Below are positions 45,820-55,700 of a stretch of DNA of 64,000 bases, one piece after another. This DNA is from Allomyces arbusculus (taxonomy: Eukaryota; Blastocladiomycota; Blastocladiomycetes; Blastocladiales; Blastocladiaceae): NCBI GenBank assembly GCA_027604705.1, contig JADHYV010000008.1, positions 186,001 through 250,000 on the forward strand, read 5' to 3'. How positions within the stretch are numbered: position 1 is the stretch's first letter; each line of letters starts with the position of its first letter. The notes beneath the pieces were generated by a model. That model saw only the letters and a list, made by a program, of their open reading frames with translations, ran no database searches and was not told where the DNA came from. A program made the translations under genes and the position numbers.

Positions 45820-47500
45820 TTCACCCATTATGCGCATCAACTCTGGCAACAGAAAACGCGAATCTGGGAGCTGTTTGGTGTAGAGGCGGCAGTCGCACAC
45901 GCTTGGCATCAATTTTGGCCGAGAGCACTGTTGCCATGCGCCGAAAGAGCATCGAAAGCAAAATCCTGTCCGGTTTTGGCCCACTGAGCAGCAAGCTGTG
46001 GTGGTACCTCCTTGCAATACCGTGCCAACACCAAGGGTGGCTCACAAAAGCAAAACGATTCGAAGTGAGAACATGTCCATTGACGATGCGGCGGGCAAAA
46101 ACATAAATAATGAAGAGCATATTGCCAATTCGAAATGCGCTTGTGAGCGTCCAGCGCCATTCGGTTGCCGTGCAGATTGGAACGCTGTAAGCGTCCATGG
46201 GGAGGCATGCCGCGCTGTCATGACCACACACGGCACACACAAGCGGCAGCAGACGGAATTGGCAATGATATTAGTGAGCGCTCTGTTTCCCCCCCATTCG
46301 CCAGGTTGCTCATGCTGGCTGTGCCATCCATTGCGCGTGAAGCCACAAGGTCCCGTCAACGATTAGAGCTGTCGCATCGCCACGGCTTGCAGCATCAAGG
46401 CACCGAAGCAATGAGCAGAGAGTTTGATTAAGCTTGGCAGCACGCCCGAAGTCGAGAAGTAGTTGCCACACTGGCACGTCCGGCGCCATCAACACAGAGG
46501 TCGGGTGCATGACAATCGTGGTGAGCCATTCGATATGGGCGACTGATGACCGATTGATGGGCGCCAAGCATTCGTTGGGGACTGAGAGCCAGGTCGACAA
46601 GGAATCCACAAGCGATAGTTGCACGATTGATGACAACGGTTTTGGCAACATTCGGTGCAGCGAATCGAACATGACGCTGCATCCAGCAACACCCGAGCTT
46701 GAATTTCATATTTCCGAATCGTCAAGGAGCGTTGTAAGGGAATCAGTGTTTTGCGAGACGGAATCGGCAATGATTTAGCTGAGGTGTGGGAACCGATGTG
46801 GCAGCGCCATCAGCTATGCGCGCATAATGTGCTCGTCGAGAAAATCAACAACTGCCTCACGAATCATGGTCAGGTTCCCCAGGGTCAATGCTGGAAACCA
46901 TTCGTCAGCCGTCGTTTCGACTCAAGTTTAGAACGACCCACGCGGCGTGGTGGCGAGCCACGTCCGGGTTGCGCAAACACAAGATGCTTGAGAACTTGAG
47001 CAAAGGCAAAGTCGGGCCTCCTTGCCAAACGTTTCACGGTATTTTGGAACGATGACGGGAGAAGCATCACGAATTCAACGAATCCACACTGTCGAGCGCC
47101 ATGAGCACAGCCTCAGTTTCAATGCCGAGCCAGTTGCGAGGAATGTAGGCGCGCCAGTTGAAAACGGCTCGGACCCGGGATCAATCTGCACACTGGATAG
47201 CGTGCTCAAACTTGTCACGGTCTTCAGCTGGTGATGAATACGATGCGAAATACCAGCATGTTTGCTGAAGTTGGGCCGTAGCACGAACATTGAGGAACAT
47301 CAATAGCGTTGACAAGGCGACGTCGGCAGGGCGAGCGTCTTGGGCATGGAGGGAAATGGAGCTGTCGACGACCTGGCTGGCCTTCTTACTCCAATGTGCC
47401 GCCTCTCCCGCTCTAGTGAACATGGCAACGCCGAGAGCAACCAGACGCGATGCGTCGATCGAGCATGATTTTCAAGCTGACATGACCAAAAGTCTGCGTG
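45820..47500 (-). pseudogene. Armadillo-repeat (importin-alpha-like) relic
   Basis: On the minus strand, protein-like blocks appear in order but in changing frames. About 47420-47190 gives LLMFLNVRATAQLQQTCWYF then ASYSSPAEDRDKFEHAI, like an importin-alpha ARM repeat. About 46990-46920 gives LRNPDVARHHAAWVVLNLS. About 46890-46810 gives ALTLGNLTMIREAVVDFLDE. About 46670-46310 gives WQLLLDFGRAAKLNQTLCSL. The spaced Trp/Leu/Asn pattern is ARM-like. The region is GC-poor, stops and frame changes are frequent, and no splice model joins the blocks. A decayed gene is favoured; a fast-evolving multi-exon gene is possible. Confidence 0.4.
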
Positions 47501-47709
47501 GCCCGGCTCGCCCACGGGCTTTCGGTGCGTGACTGGAGGGAAGGGGAGTTGGTAATTAACTGCTTTTGGACCAGATAAGGATGCATCAACCAGGTTCGGT
47601 TGGGATGGGCCACTCATGTCTGATGTCTGACGGCAAAATTAGACCGGCAAGAATCACAAATCATCGCAAGAAATGGAAGTATCATGTATTGCCAGCGTCC
47701 AAATCCCAG

Positions 47710-50157
47710 CTAAGCACTCTCTTTGTCCGCCGCCCCGCGGCGCTGCTGCTTGTTCTTGGTCGCCTGCACGCCCGCGGCCCCCACACGCTCGCTCTTCTTG
47801 GACTTGGTCTTGTTTTTCGAGTCCTTGAACTTGCGCGCGTCCTTGGCGCTCATGCGGTTCTTGTCGCGCGTACCCTTGCCGCCCTCCCAAAACCCGGAAC
47901 TGGCCTTGGCCACGAGCCGCGCATGGCAAAAACTGCAATCGCCCTGTGCAAACGGCTGTTCCTTGGAGCAGAACCCGCACACCATGCGGTTCGCGCGCAC
48001 CACTTCGTGGTCGTCAGGCTTGTTCTTCTCGTGGCAAATGTCGCACGCGTAGACGCGCCCGCAGCACGGGAACCGGAACCACCGGTACGACTTGGCATAG
48101 TGCTTGCACCTGCCCTCGTTTGGCAGCGGCTGGCCCGGAACAATGCCTTCGTCGGCGCGCCGCACGCGCTTCTTGAGCATGCCCATTGCGCCGCCAGGCC
48201 CGCCGTTCACAAGCCCGCCGGCACCGACGTGCTGGAACCGCACGAGATCCACGGCCAGCGCCATGGCCGCATGGCACCGGCGGCACGTGTGCGCGACAGG
48301 TACGCCACGCGGCACCGACTTGAACAGGCCCGGCGCCGGGTTCGTGCATGCGGCACACGTGGGGGTGAACGACGACGGCAATAAGTCGACCAGGTGCGTG
48401 TTGAGCGTGTTCGCCGTACCCAAGATCTTGGACCCGGGGTGCGCGAGCGCTGCCGTGTACCGCACGCCCAATTGGGTCATGCATTGCGGGCACGTGCGGA
48501 CGGCACCGCCCGGCCACGGGTTCGCTACAGTCGGCGTCAAGTCGGTGCCTGGACGGACGGGCGGGACGTCCTTGAATTCGACGGCGCACTTGCACCGCGC
48601 GCAGTTGGCGAGGAAGGACAGGGACGCGGGTTCGACGACACCGATCCCGCTCAGGTGCAGGTCGGGCACGCGGATCTGGGTGCCGGACTTGACGGGGTCC
48701 GTCATGGCGGCGCTTTCGGGGAGGTCGTCGCCCGAAGTGTCGTCGTCGTCTTCATCGTCATCGTCGGTCGAGTCAGAACCGCTGCCCGAGCTCGTGTGCG
48801 AGCAGTGGCCATTGTGCACGTGTTCCTCGTCCTCGGCTTCCTGCTCTTCTTCGACCGCGCGCAAAATGTCGAGTAGGTTGCGGTCGAGCCAGTTGACCAG
48901 CGCGAGCAATGCCATCCCTGGGCTCGCCGCAGCTTGGGCATGGAACCGGTCCTGGATTGCGGCCGCGACCGCGGGCGGCACGTCCGTGTTGAGCACCGCG
49001 AGAGTCGCCGGCTCATCCGGGTAGACCTTGGGCACGGTCAGCCCAAAATGCAGCGTGAGTTCGAGCGGGAAATCCGGGTCGGTGGGCTCAAACGAAAACT
49101 GCACTTCGAGTTCCGACAGTTGCACCCAAGTGCTCTTGAACCGGCGCGCGAGCTGCTGCATTTCTGTGATGCGGCGGTCGGCGTTACCCGTAGGCTTGGC
49201 GACAGCTGAACGCGTATTGCGCACAAACGTAATGCGCGACGACTGCTGCATCTTGCCCGCGAGAAGCGGCTCGAGGTTCTTGTCGAGCCACTGGATCGTC
49301 GTGGCGAGTGGCAGCCGCGGCCGCTGCTGCACGCGTGACGCGTACCCGGCCGCAACCATGTCCTTGAGGTTGTCGGGAATGTCGTCGTTAAGAACTTCGA
49401 TGCTCGGCATGCTTGCGTCAGGGTAGTCGAGCGGCACGGTCAGCGCCAAATTCACCGACTCGAGCGGGTACGGGAAGTCTGGGTCCGACGGCGTGAAATC
49501 GACGCGGACACGTGTCGCAGTCACGCGCTTGGTGCGGTACTGCGCGCGCAACTGCTGCAGCTCGAGCGTGCGCTGCGACAGGGCGTCGGCCGGGTCCGCG
49601 TCTTCCGCACCGTCGTGGCCGGTAGTGGAGGGTGTTGCGGCACGGTCACGGCGTACGCGGTCGCGCTGGTCGCGATCGCGCCTTGGGCGGTTGCGACGCG
49701 TTTTTGGTGCAGCAGCTGCTGCTGCTGGTGCCGCGGCGTCGGCCCCTTGGTCCGCGGCCGTGCTTTCTGGTGCTGCTAATGCTGCCGTTGCGTCACCGGT
49801 GGCGGCCGCTGCTGAACTTGCTGCCGACCCAGCGCTGCGCGGCGGACGGCCCGTTCCGTCGCGCCTGCGCGTGTTCTTGGTGCGTGACGCATCGGCAGCG
49901 CGCGCCGACGCGTCGCCGTCTTGCTTTTCGGGCGCCGGTGTCGCTTCTGGTGCCGGAGCCACATGGCGGAACCGGCACTTGTCACCCTCGCGGCACTTGC
50001 CTTGGGCAAAGAAGCGGCAGCGGGCTGGCGGGCGCGGGCGGCGCGCTGGCGCGCTTGTTGGTGCTGCCGCGTTGGCGGCCGACGGCGCGGCGGGACTTGA
50101 TGCGGGGGCCGGGGTCGCCGTCGCCGTGTTGGCGTTCTGGTCGTTGCTGATAGCCAT
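47710..50157 (-). CDS. CCCH + CHY zinc-finger protein with RWD-like domains
   Basis: A single exon of 815 residues. Near the N-terminus (about 45-63) is a CCCH finger, CRFFAQGKCREGDKCRFRH. A basic, Ala-rich linker follows, then two RWD-like modules at about 220-300 (DPDFPYPLESVNLALTVPLD...) and 354-436 (DPDFPLELTLHFGLTVPKVY...). An acidic run sits near 459-480. Several CxxC pairs (CARCKC, CPQC, CAACTNP, CRRC) lead into a CHY finger at about 679-741 (CKHYAKSYRWFRFPCCGRVY, then CDICH, CGFCSKEQPF, CSFC). The C-terminus is Lys-rich. CHY fingers bind zinc, as in yeast Hot13 and plant ubiquitin ligases. CCCH fingers often bind RNA. The exact role is unknown. Confidence 0.88.
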   Translation of the reverse strand: MAISNDQNANTATATPAPASSPAAPSAANAAAPTSAPARRPRPPARCRFFAQGKCREGDKCRFRHVAPAPEATPAPEKQDGDASARAADASRTKNTRRRDGTGRPPRSAGSAASSAAAATGDATAALAAPESTAADQGADAAAPAAAAAAPKTRRNRPRRDRDQRDRVRRDRAATPSTTGHDGAEDADPADALSQRTLELQQLRAQYRTKRVTATRVRVDFTPSDPDFPYPLESVNLALTVPLDYPDASMPSIEVLNDDIPDNLKDMVAAGYASRVQQRPRLPLATTIQWLDKNLEPLLAGKMQQSSRITFVRNTRSAVAKPTGNADRRITEMQQLARRFKSTWVQLSELEVQFSFEPTDPDFPLELTLHFGLTVPKVYPDEPATLAVLNTDVPPAVAAAIQDRFHAQAAASPGMALLALVNWLDRNLLDILRAVEEEQEAEDEEHVHNGHCSHTSSGSGSDSTDDDDEDDDDTSGDDLPESAAMTDPVKSGTQIRVPDLHLSGIGVVEPASLSFLANCARCKCAVEFKDVPPVRPGTDLTPTVANPWPGGAVRTCPQCMTQLGVRYTAALAHPGSKILGTANTLNTHLVDLLPSSFTPTCAACTNPAPGLFKSVPRGVPVAHTCRRCHAAMALAVDLVRFQHVGAGGLVNGGPGGAMGMLKKRVRRADEGIVPGQPLPNEGRCKHYAKSYRWFRFPCCGRVYACDICHEKNKPDDHEVVRANRMVCGFCSKEQPFAQGDCSFCHARLVAKASSGFWEGGKGTRDKNRMSAKDARKFKDSKNKTKSKKSERVGAAGVQATKNKQQRRGAADKESA

Positions 50158-50773
50158 GGGGGTAATACTTGGGGTGGTGTGGATGGAGCGGCCAGCGAGG
50201 GCGTCGCGCGCCGCCTTTATAGCCAGAGCGTGCGGGCGGACGCGTCAATCAAACCGTCGTGGTGGTCGCCGTCGTGGGCTGGTCGCGCGGCGGTTGTCGG
50301 CCGCACGCTGGCGTGTCGCTCGTGTCGTGGGCGTTGACGCGATCCACGGCGGTTGAGTCAAGACGTGTTGCTGCTGGGGTTTGCAGGTTTTGCAGGCTTG
50401 TTGATGGAAGTGCGACGGCGGAAATGGCCGGCCTGACTCAAATGCTGTCGAAACCGGGATCTGGAATCTCATCGAAAGCTGTCGAATCCCACAAATCCCG
50501 CCAAAGCCCCATCCGCCACCTCGGAGCGCGAATGGCTTGACAGGTCGGCCTGGTGACAGTGACGTGGTCGCTGAAATCAAGAATCCAGGCCGTGAGAAGC
50601 ACATGACCGCGCCAGGCGTTTTGCTTGCTGCCGTTCAGCACGCCGGCTGATCCACGCTCGCACCCACGACATCTGCCCGCACTGCCATTCCCCACCCCCA
50701 AGACTATCCCGACGGCGACGACCACTCGCAAAGACTGCCGCCCTGTCCACGCTGCCGATCCTCCGCCGCCACC
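50158..50773. other. Divergent promoter region CHY protein / NIPA
   Basis: 616 bases between two divergent starts. No gene or strong motif recognised. Confidence 0.5.
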
Positions 50774-52075
50774 ATGCTCGACCTCGACGCCGTCGTCGGC
50801 CACCCGGCCACTATTGGCGTTGCCATGGCCGTTGTGGGCAACCTGGCCATTTCCGCTGCACTCAACATCCAAAAATACGCGCACCTGCGCGGCCGACTTG
50901 TCCAAGCACCACACTCACCCGTCAGCGCCCACGCCCCTCTCCTCGCCACTGCAAGCCCACGACTGCGCCGTGCTCTCGTTGACCTCGAGCGCGGTGGGTG
51001 GGATCTCGACCGGGGCCCACCACCACCCGCCGACGGTGCTGTAATTGCCGACTACACGTCACAGCCGCTCTGGTGGGCCGGCGTGGTCCTGATGCTGCTT
51101 GGCGAGACGGGTAACTTCATGGCCTATGGGTTCGCGCCAGCCTCGGTCATTGCCCCGCTCGGCACCGTCACGCTCGTCTCAAATGCGATCATTGCCCCGA
51201 CGTGCCTCGGCGAGACGTTTCGCCGGCGCGACCTTGTCGGGATGATCTTGGCCGTCGTGGGCACCGTACTGATCGTCACGAGCAGCAAGTCGACCGACGT
51301 GCCGGTCTGTTCCACTTTCCCACACTGGTCAGAGTTGCGCAGTCGCCTGATCCATCGTCTCCACCTTATAGTTGGACCCTGTGGGTCTGCTGGATGCCAT
51401 CTTGACCCCGCGCTTCCTCGCCTACGTGGCCGTCACGACGAGTCTCCTGGCCCTACTCCTCCGACTCTACTCGAAATACCACAAGAAGACGGTCCTTGTC
51501 GACTTATCACTCGTCGCCATCTTTGGCGGGTGGACCGTCATTTCGACTAAGGCCATTTCCACGCTGCTCAATGCGACCCAGTTCCAAATCTTCACCTTCC
51601 CCATCTTCTACCCACTGCTCGTCATCATGATCGGGACCGGGATTTTGCAAATCAAGTACGTTGGACCATCCCTTTCGTATTTGCACCTCTTCCCCGCTCA
51701 GCTCATCATCCCCCATCCACCAGGTACCTCAACCTCGCGCTGAGCCAATTTGACGCGACCGTCGTGATCCCGACACAGTATGTGCTCTTCACACTGTCCG
51801 CCATCCTCGGTTCTGCCATGCTCTACGACGACTTCGACGACCGCGAGGCCGGATCCGTCGTCACGTTCGTCTTCGCGTGCTTGGCCACGTTCCTCGGCGT
51901 GTTCCTGATCGGGTCCCGCCGACATCATGACCCGGCGGTCGTACCTGCGAGGTCCGAGTACTCGGCGGGTGATTCCGATGATGAGGATGAGGGGCTCGCG
52001 CACACCAATTATCGCGGGGCCGGATCGGACTCGGGCATTTTGGTGCACCTGGGCGAGGATTCGGCGCGGCGGTGA
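50774..52075 (+). CDS. NIPA-family magnesium transporter (3 exons)
   Basis: Exons: 50774-51298, 51372-51655 and 51724-52075, giving 386 residues. The NIPA (DUF803) family carries Mg2+ across plasma or endosomal membranes. About nine hydrophobic helices are visible, with family blocks GNLAISAALNIQKYAHLR, WWAGVVLMLLGETGNFMAYG, FAPASVIAPLGTVTLVSNAI, FGGWTVISTKAIS, and across intron 2 ILQIK + YLNLALSQFDATVVIPTQYV, then FTLSAILGSAMLYDDF. The loop after helix 1 is longer than usual and Pro/Ala-rich. The C-terminus is hydrophilic and acidic (SDDEDEG). Intron phases (0 and 2) fit exactly. Confidence 0.93.
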
Positions 52076-52783
52076 CTTGGCGGTTGTGCTGAGGGGTTCC
52101 GGATTTGATGACGATGAGGGAAATGGTGGAAAGGGAAAGGCCAGTGTTGCGGGCGTGCTGCAGCTGCCGCTGCGAGTATTTGAGACTTCGCGGAGATACA
52201 TGATGTGCCTTTGACCCAGGGCGCGCGGCGTGCCGGTTGAACTGGAGCGGAACATTTGTGCGGGTCTTGGCGCGTGCCAAATTTGCGATGGCGATGGCTT
52301 GGATGCCATGGCCCAGAAACTGTTCGGCGCTCTGCAGGAATTGGCAGCCCCTGACCGTTGCCGTTGGGCAACGAACACCGTCGAGGAATATAATAGCGCT
52401 GCCGCTGCCAGATGCGAATCCTTGCGCAGCATGTTCTCCACCCGTTCGAGACGCACGTTTCAGCAACTCAGCGATTTTGGTTGACTTGCGGGCCCAGGCC
52501 GCCCAGCAAGCAGTCAGTCGCAGCAACCACATCCCAAGCTCACCTCGCTCACATACATTCAAAGCACTTTGCAGCCTAGGGAGATAAACGGGTTCATCCG
52601 AGCAAAATGGCTTGCAGGTCGACCGGCTGTTGAGAGCAGAAACTAAAAGGCGGGGGTGCGACGAGGGAGAACCAAGACAGGTGGATATAAAACCGAACGA
52701 CAAAATGGAGACCCGCGCGTGGCTCCGACATGAATAGAAAAAAACAGCTCACACCCAAACACAAAGCAACGGTGACGGAAACC
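52076..52783. other. Convergent intergenic region
   Basis: 708 bases between the NIPA and PHD-protein 3' ends. Overlapping frames without domain content. Confidence 0.5.
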
Positions 52784-55700
52784 TCACTCGGACGGGGACC
52801 CCGTCGCCGCGCGGTCACCCGCATGCTCGTCCACCGCCGCCGGCCCCAGCAACAAATCCAGATCCAACCCCAGCGCCGTCAATGCATGCTCGTGATGCGG
52901 GGCCCCATCCAGATCCAGCGGTGGTGGCGCATCAAACTGATCCGCACGCCCGCCAGTCCGCGCCGCATCCGACCGCTTCCGCTGACGCAATCCCAACGAC
53001 CCCTTCCTTGTCCGCGGCGCCAACGACATGCCCGACCGTGCAGTCGCCGCCGTAATCGACGGTCTCCTTGCAGTCAAGTCCGCGACCGGCACACTCCCGG
53101 GGGACTTGAGCGGCGCGAGCACCGGCGAGTGTGCTCCGAGCGTGAGCGACAGCGCGGCGTGGCCCTTGAGCGCCCGCACGGCCGTGGGTGCTGTGGGTGC
53201 GTGTGATGGCCCAGCGAAGCCGTACGCGGCAAAAGCCGCTTGGGTCGCAGACAGTCGCCGCCCGCGGCGGTAGGCGTCGACAGGCACCTTGTCAAACCTT
53301 GTGATCAGTTTCCAGTGCCGCCGTTCCGCATCCGACTCGCTCGACTCGTCGTCGGAGTTGTCGGACCCGTCGTCGTCCTCGGACGTGTCGGACGACGACA
53401 TGTTGAAGAGTTCCGTGTCGAAGACTTGGTCAAGCGCGAGTGCCGCTGAGTCCGACGGTGGGGATGCGGCGAGGGAGCCGAGGGATGGGATCGGGCCGGG
53501 ACCGACGACGTCCATGGCCTCGAGCGCCTCTTGCGAGTCGGCGGGGACAGGTGCAGCAGGTGGCGCGACGACCGACGACTCGGGCTTTTGGAACGTGAAC
53601 GGTGACGTGGCCAGGAACGCGGCCAGCTGCGTGAGCCCTTGCTGGTGATGGTGGTGATGGCTCCCCGCGCCACTGGCCAGCGCCGACGTGCGGCGTGGGC
53701 GCTTTGCAGGCCGCGCGTGGCCCGTCAGCGCGCTCGTGCCGAGAGCAGGGAGGCTGGACGAGCTAAATGCCGCGGCGAGGTCGCCCTTGGGCAAGACCCC
53801 CAACGGCGGTTCCGTTAACTCGAGGTGCGGCGGCAGCATCTCGTCACGCAGCCGCTTGCTCGGTGGGGCCAGAATCCCAAACCCAAGATCCTTGAGACTG
53901 ATCTTGCGGTTTCTCGAGGGTCCGACGTGGTGCGACGAGCTCGCGCGCATGGACGGCATGTGCGGGTGGTCTGTTCAGAGAGGCAAAGTGTCAAAAAAGT
54001 GAGAGGGCACGCACCACGCACGCGAAAAGAACAAATAAATCAGCAGCGACTGACATACCCTTGTACACGATCGGCGATGATGCCACGACACTCTGCACAA
54101 AACTTGGGTATGAACCACCGCTCAAATCATCGAGCACCATCGGATCTGGCGGCGCCGCGGTCGTGATCACAGTCCCGACGGTACGACTGCTCGGCGGCGA
54201 CCCGTTCGGCGGACTCGGCGACATGCGCGTCACTTCAAACAGGTAGACGTCCTCGTTATCGTCCTGGTCATCATCGTCCGACGACGACCACGGCGCCGTT
54301 GCCAGTGCCGGTGCTGGTGCAGCGACCACCGGAGCGGTGCGGACCGCCGGCGAACTCGGCGAGTCGCCGTCCGACGACGACTCGTAGGCCGTGTACAGGA
54401 TATCCGACCCAGGCGGGTGCACCAAGTCAACGTCCATGGCCTCGCGTTCCACCTTGCTTTTGGCATTGGCGCGCGGCGCGTCGCTGTCGGTATCGCTCTC
54501 GTCGCTGCCGCTGCTCGCCTCATCGTCGCCGTGCGCCGCATCCCGGTCGCGGTCGCGCGGGTGCTTTGGCCGCGTGCCATTCGCAACACCGCACATCGGC
54601 CCGACCATCGGCGACCGACCGGGCCGGCGCACCGCATCGTCGCGCACCTCCCCCTCCTCGACATCCGACGATACCGAGTTCACATTCACATCAACATCCA
54701 TGTCCTCGTCGGACGAGAACGCCGGCTCGGGCGGGGCACGGTGCTTCCCCTTCCCCTTGCCTCGGCCGTACGCTACAGGCGGCAACCGCGGTGGCGGGGC
54801 CCAATCGACGACGATCTCCTCATCCTCGTCGTCGTCGTCGTCATCATCGTAATCTTCGTCCATGTTCGCCACCGCCTCGCGGCGTCTGCGTACCGCCGGC
54901 GGCAATGCCGCGCGCGCCAGAGGGCCGAGCGACGCCATCGTCAACTTCTTCCTTGCGACCGGCGCTGCAGGCGCAGCGGGCGGTGGAATCGGCGTCGGTC
55001 TCGGCGGCGACGGCGACCGCGGCCGGCCCGCAAACAAGTGCTGTAAATCGGTCGGCGAGTCCATACCCGTAACATCGACCAGTTCGTTCCCGGACGACGC
55101 CGACCGCGAGGACCATTTGCGCGACCGCGGCGCCGACGGTTTTCGACCCCGCTTCGGCCCGACGATTGGGGGCAGCGTAGGTGCCGACGGCGGCGGCGGC
55201 AATGGAGGGGGCACAACGAGCGGCGCGATCGGCGGCCGGTGGTGTCGCGTAGCGGCTGGCGGTTTCGCGACTTTCCCCACGGCCGTCGTAATCAGCGGCG
55301 CGTCGAGTCGTGCGAGGGGTGCTGGACGTGCGGGAGGCGCCGCCTTCTTCTTGGGCGCGGGGGCCGGTGGTGGGTTCGACGCGACCGTTGAGAGCGACGT
55401 GGTCGATGACGATGGCGTGAGTGCAGGTGCCTTCTGGTTGCGCGGAACGACGGGTTCCGGCACGGACCGCGGCGAGTCCATGGGCTTCGGCGGGTCGACA
55501 GGTTTCGGCGGTGCAAGCGCTGGTTTCGGTTGAGCCGGGGCGTTGCACGTGCACTCCGAGTCGCACACTGGGCACAGGTCGTCGATGTTCACGTCTTCGT
55601 CCTCGTCGTCGCCATTAACCAGCACCCTCGATACGGCAGAGCTAGGCGCGGCCGCGGCTGCCGCGATAGGCGGGCTCGGCGTAGGCGCCGGAGTCGGGTT

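Noticed and set aside
45131-47700. GC-poor island considered as a transposon insertion
   Set aside because: No terminal repeats, target-site duplication, transposase or reverse transcriptase motif was seen. The armadillo-like blocks fit a host gene relic better.
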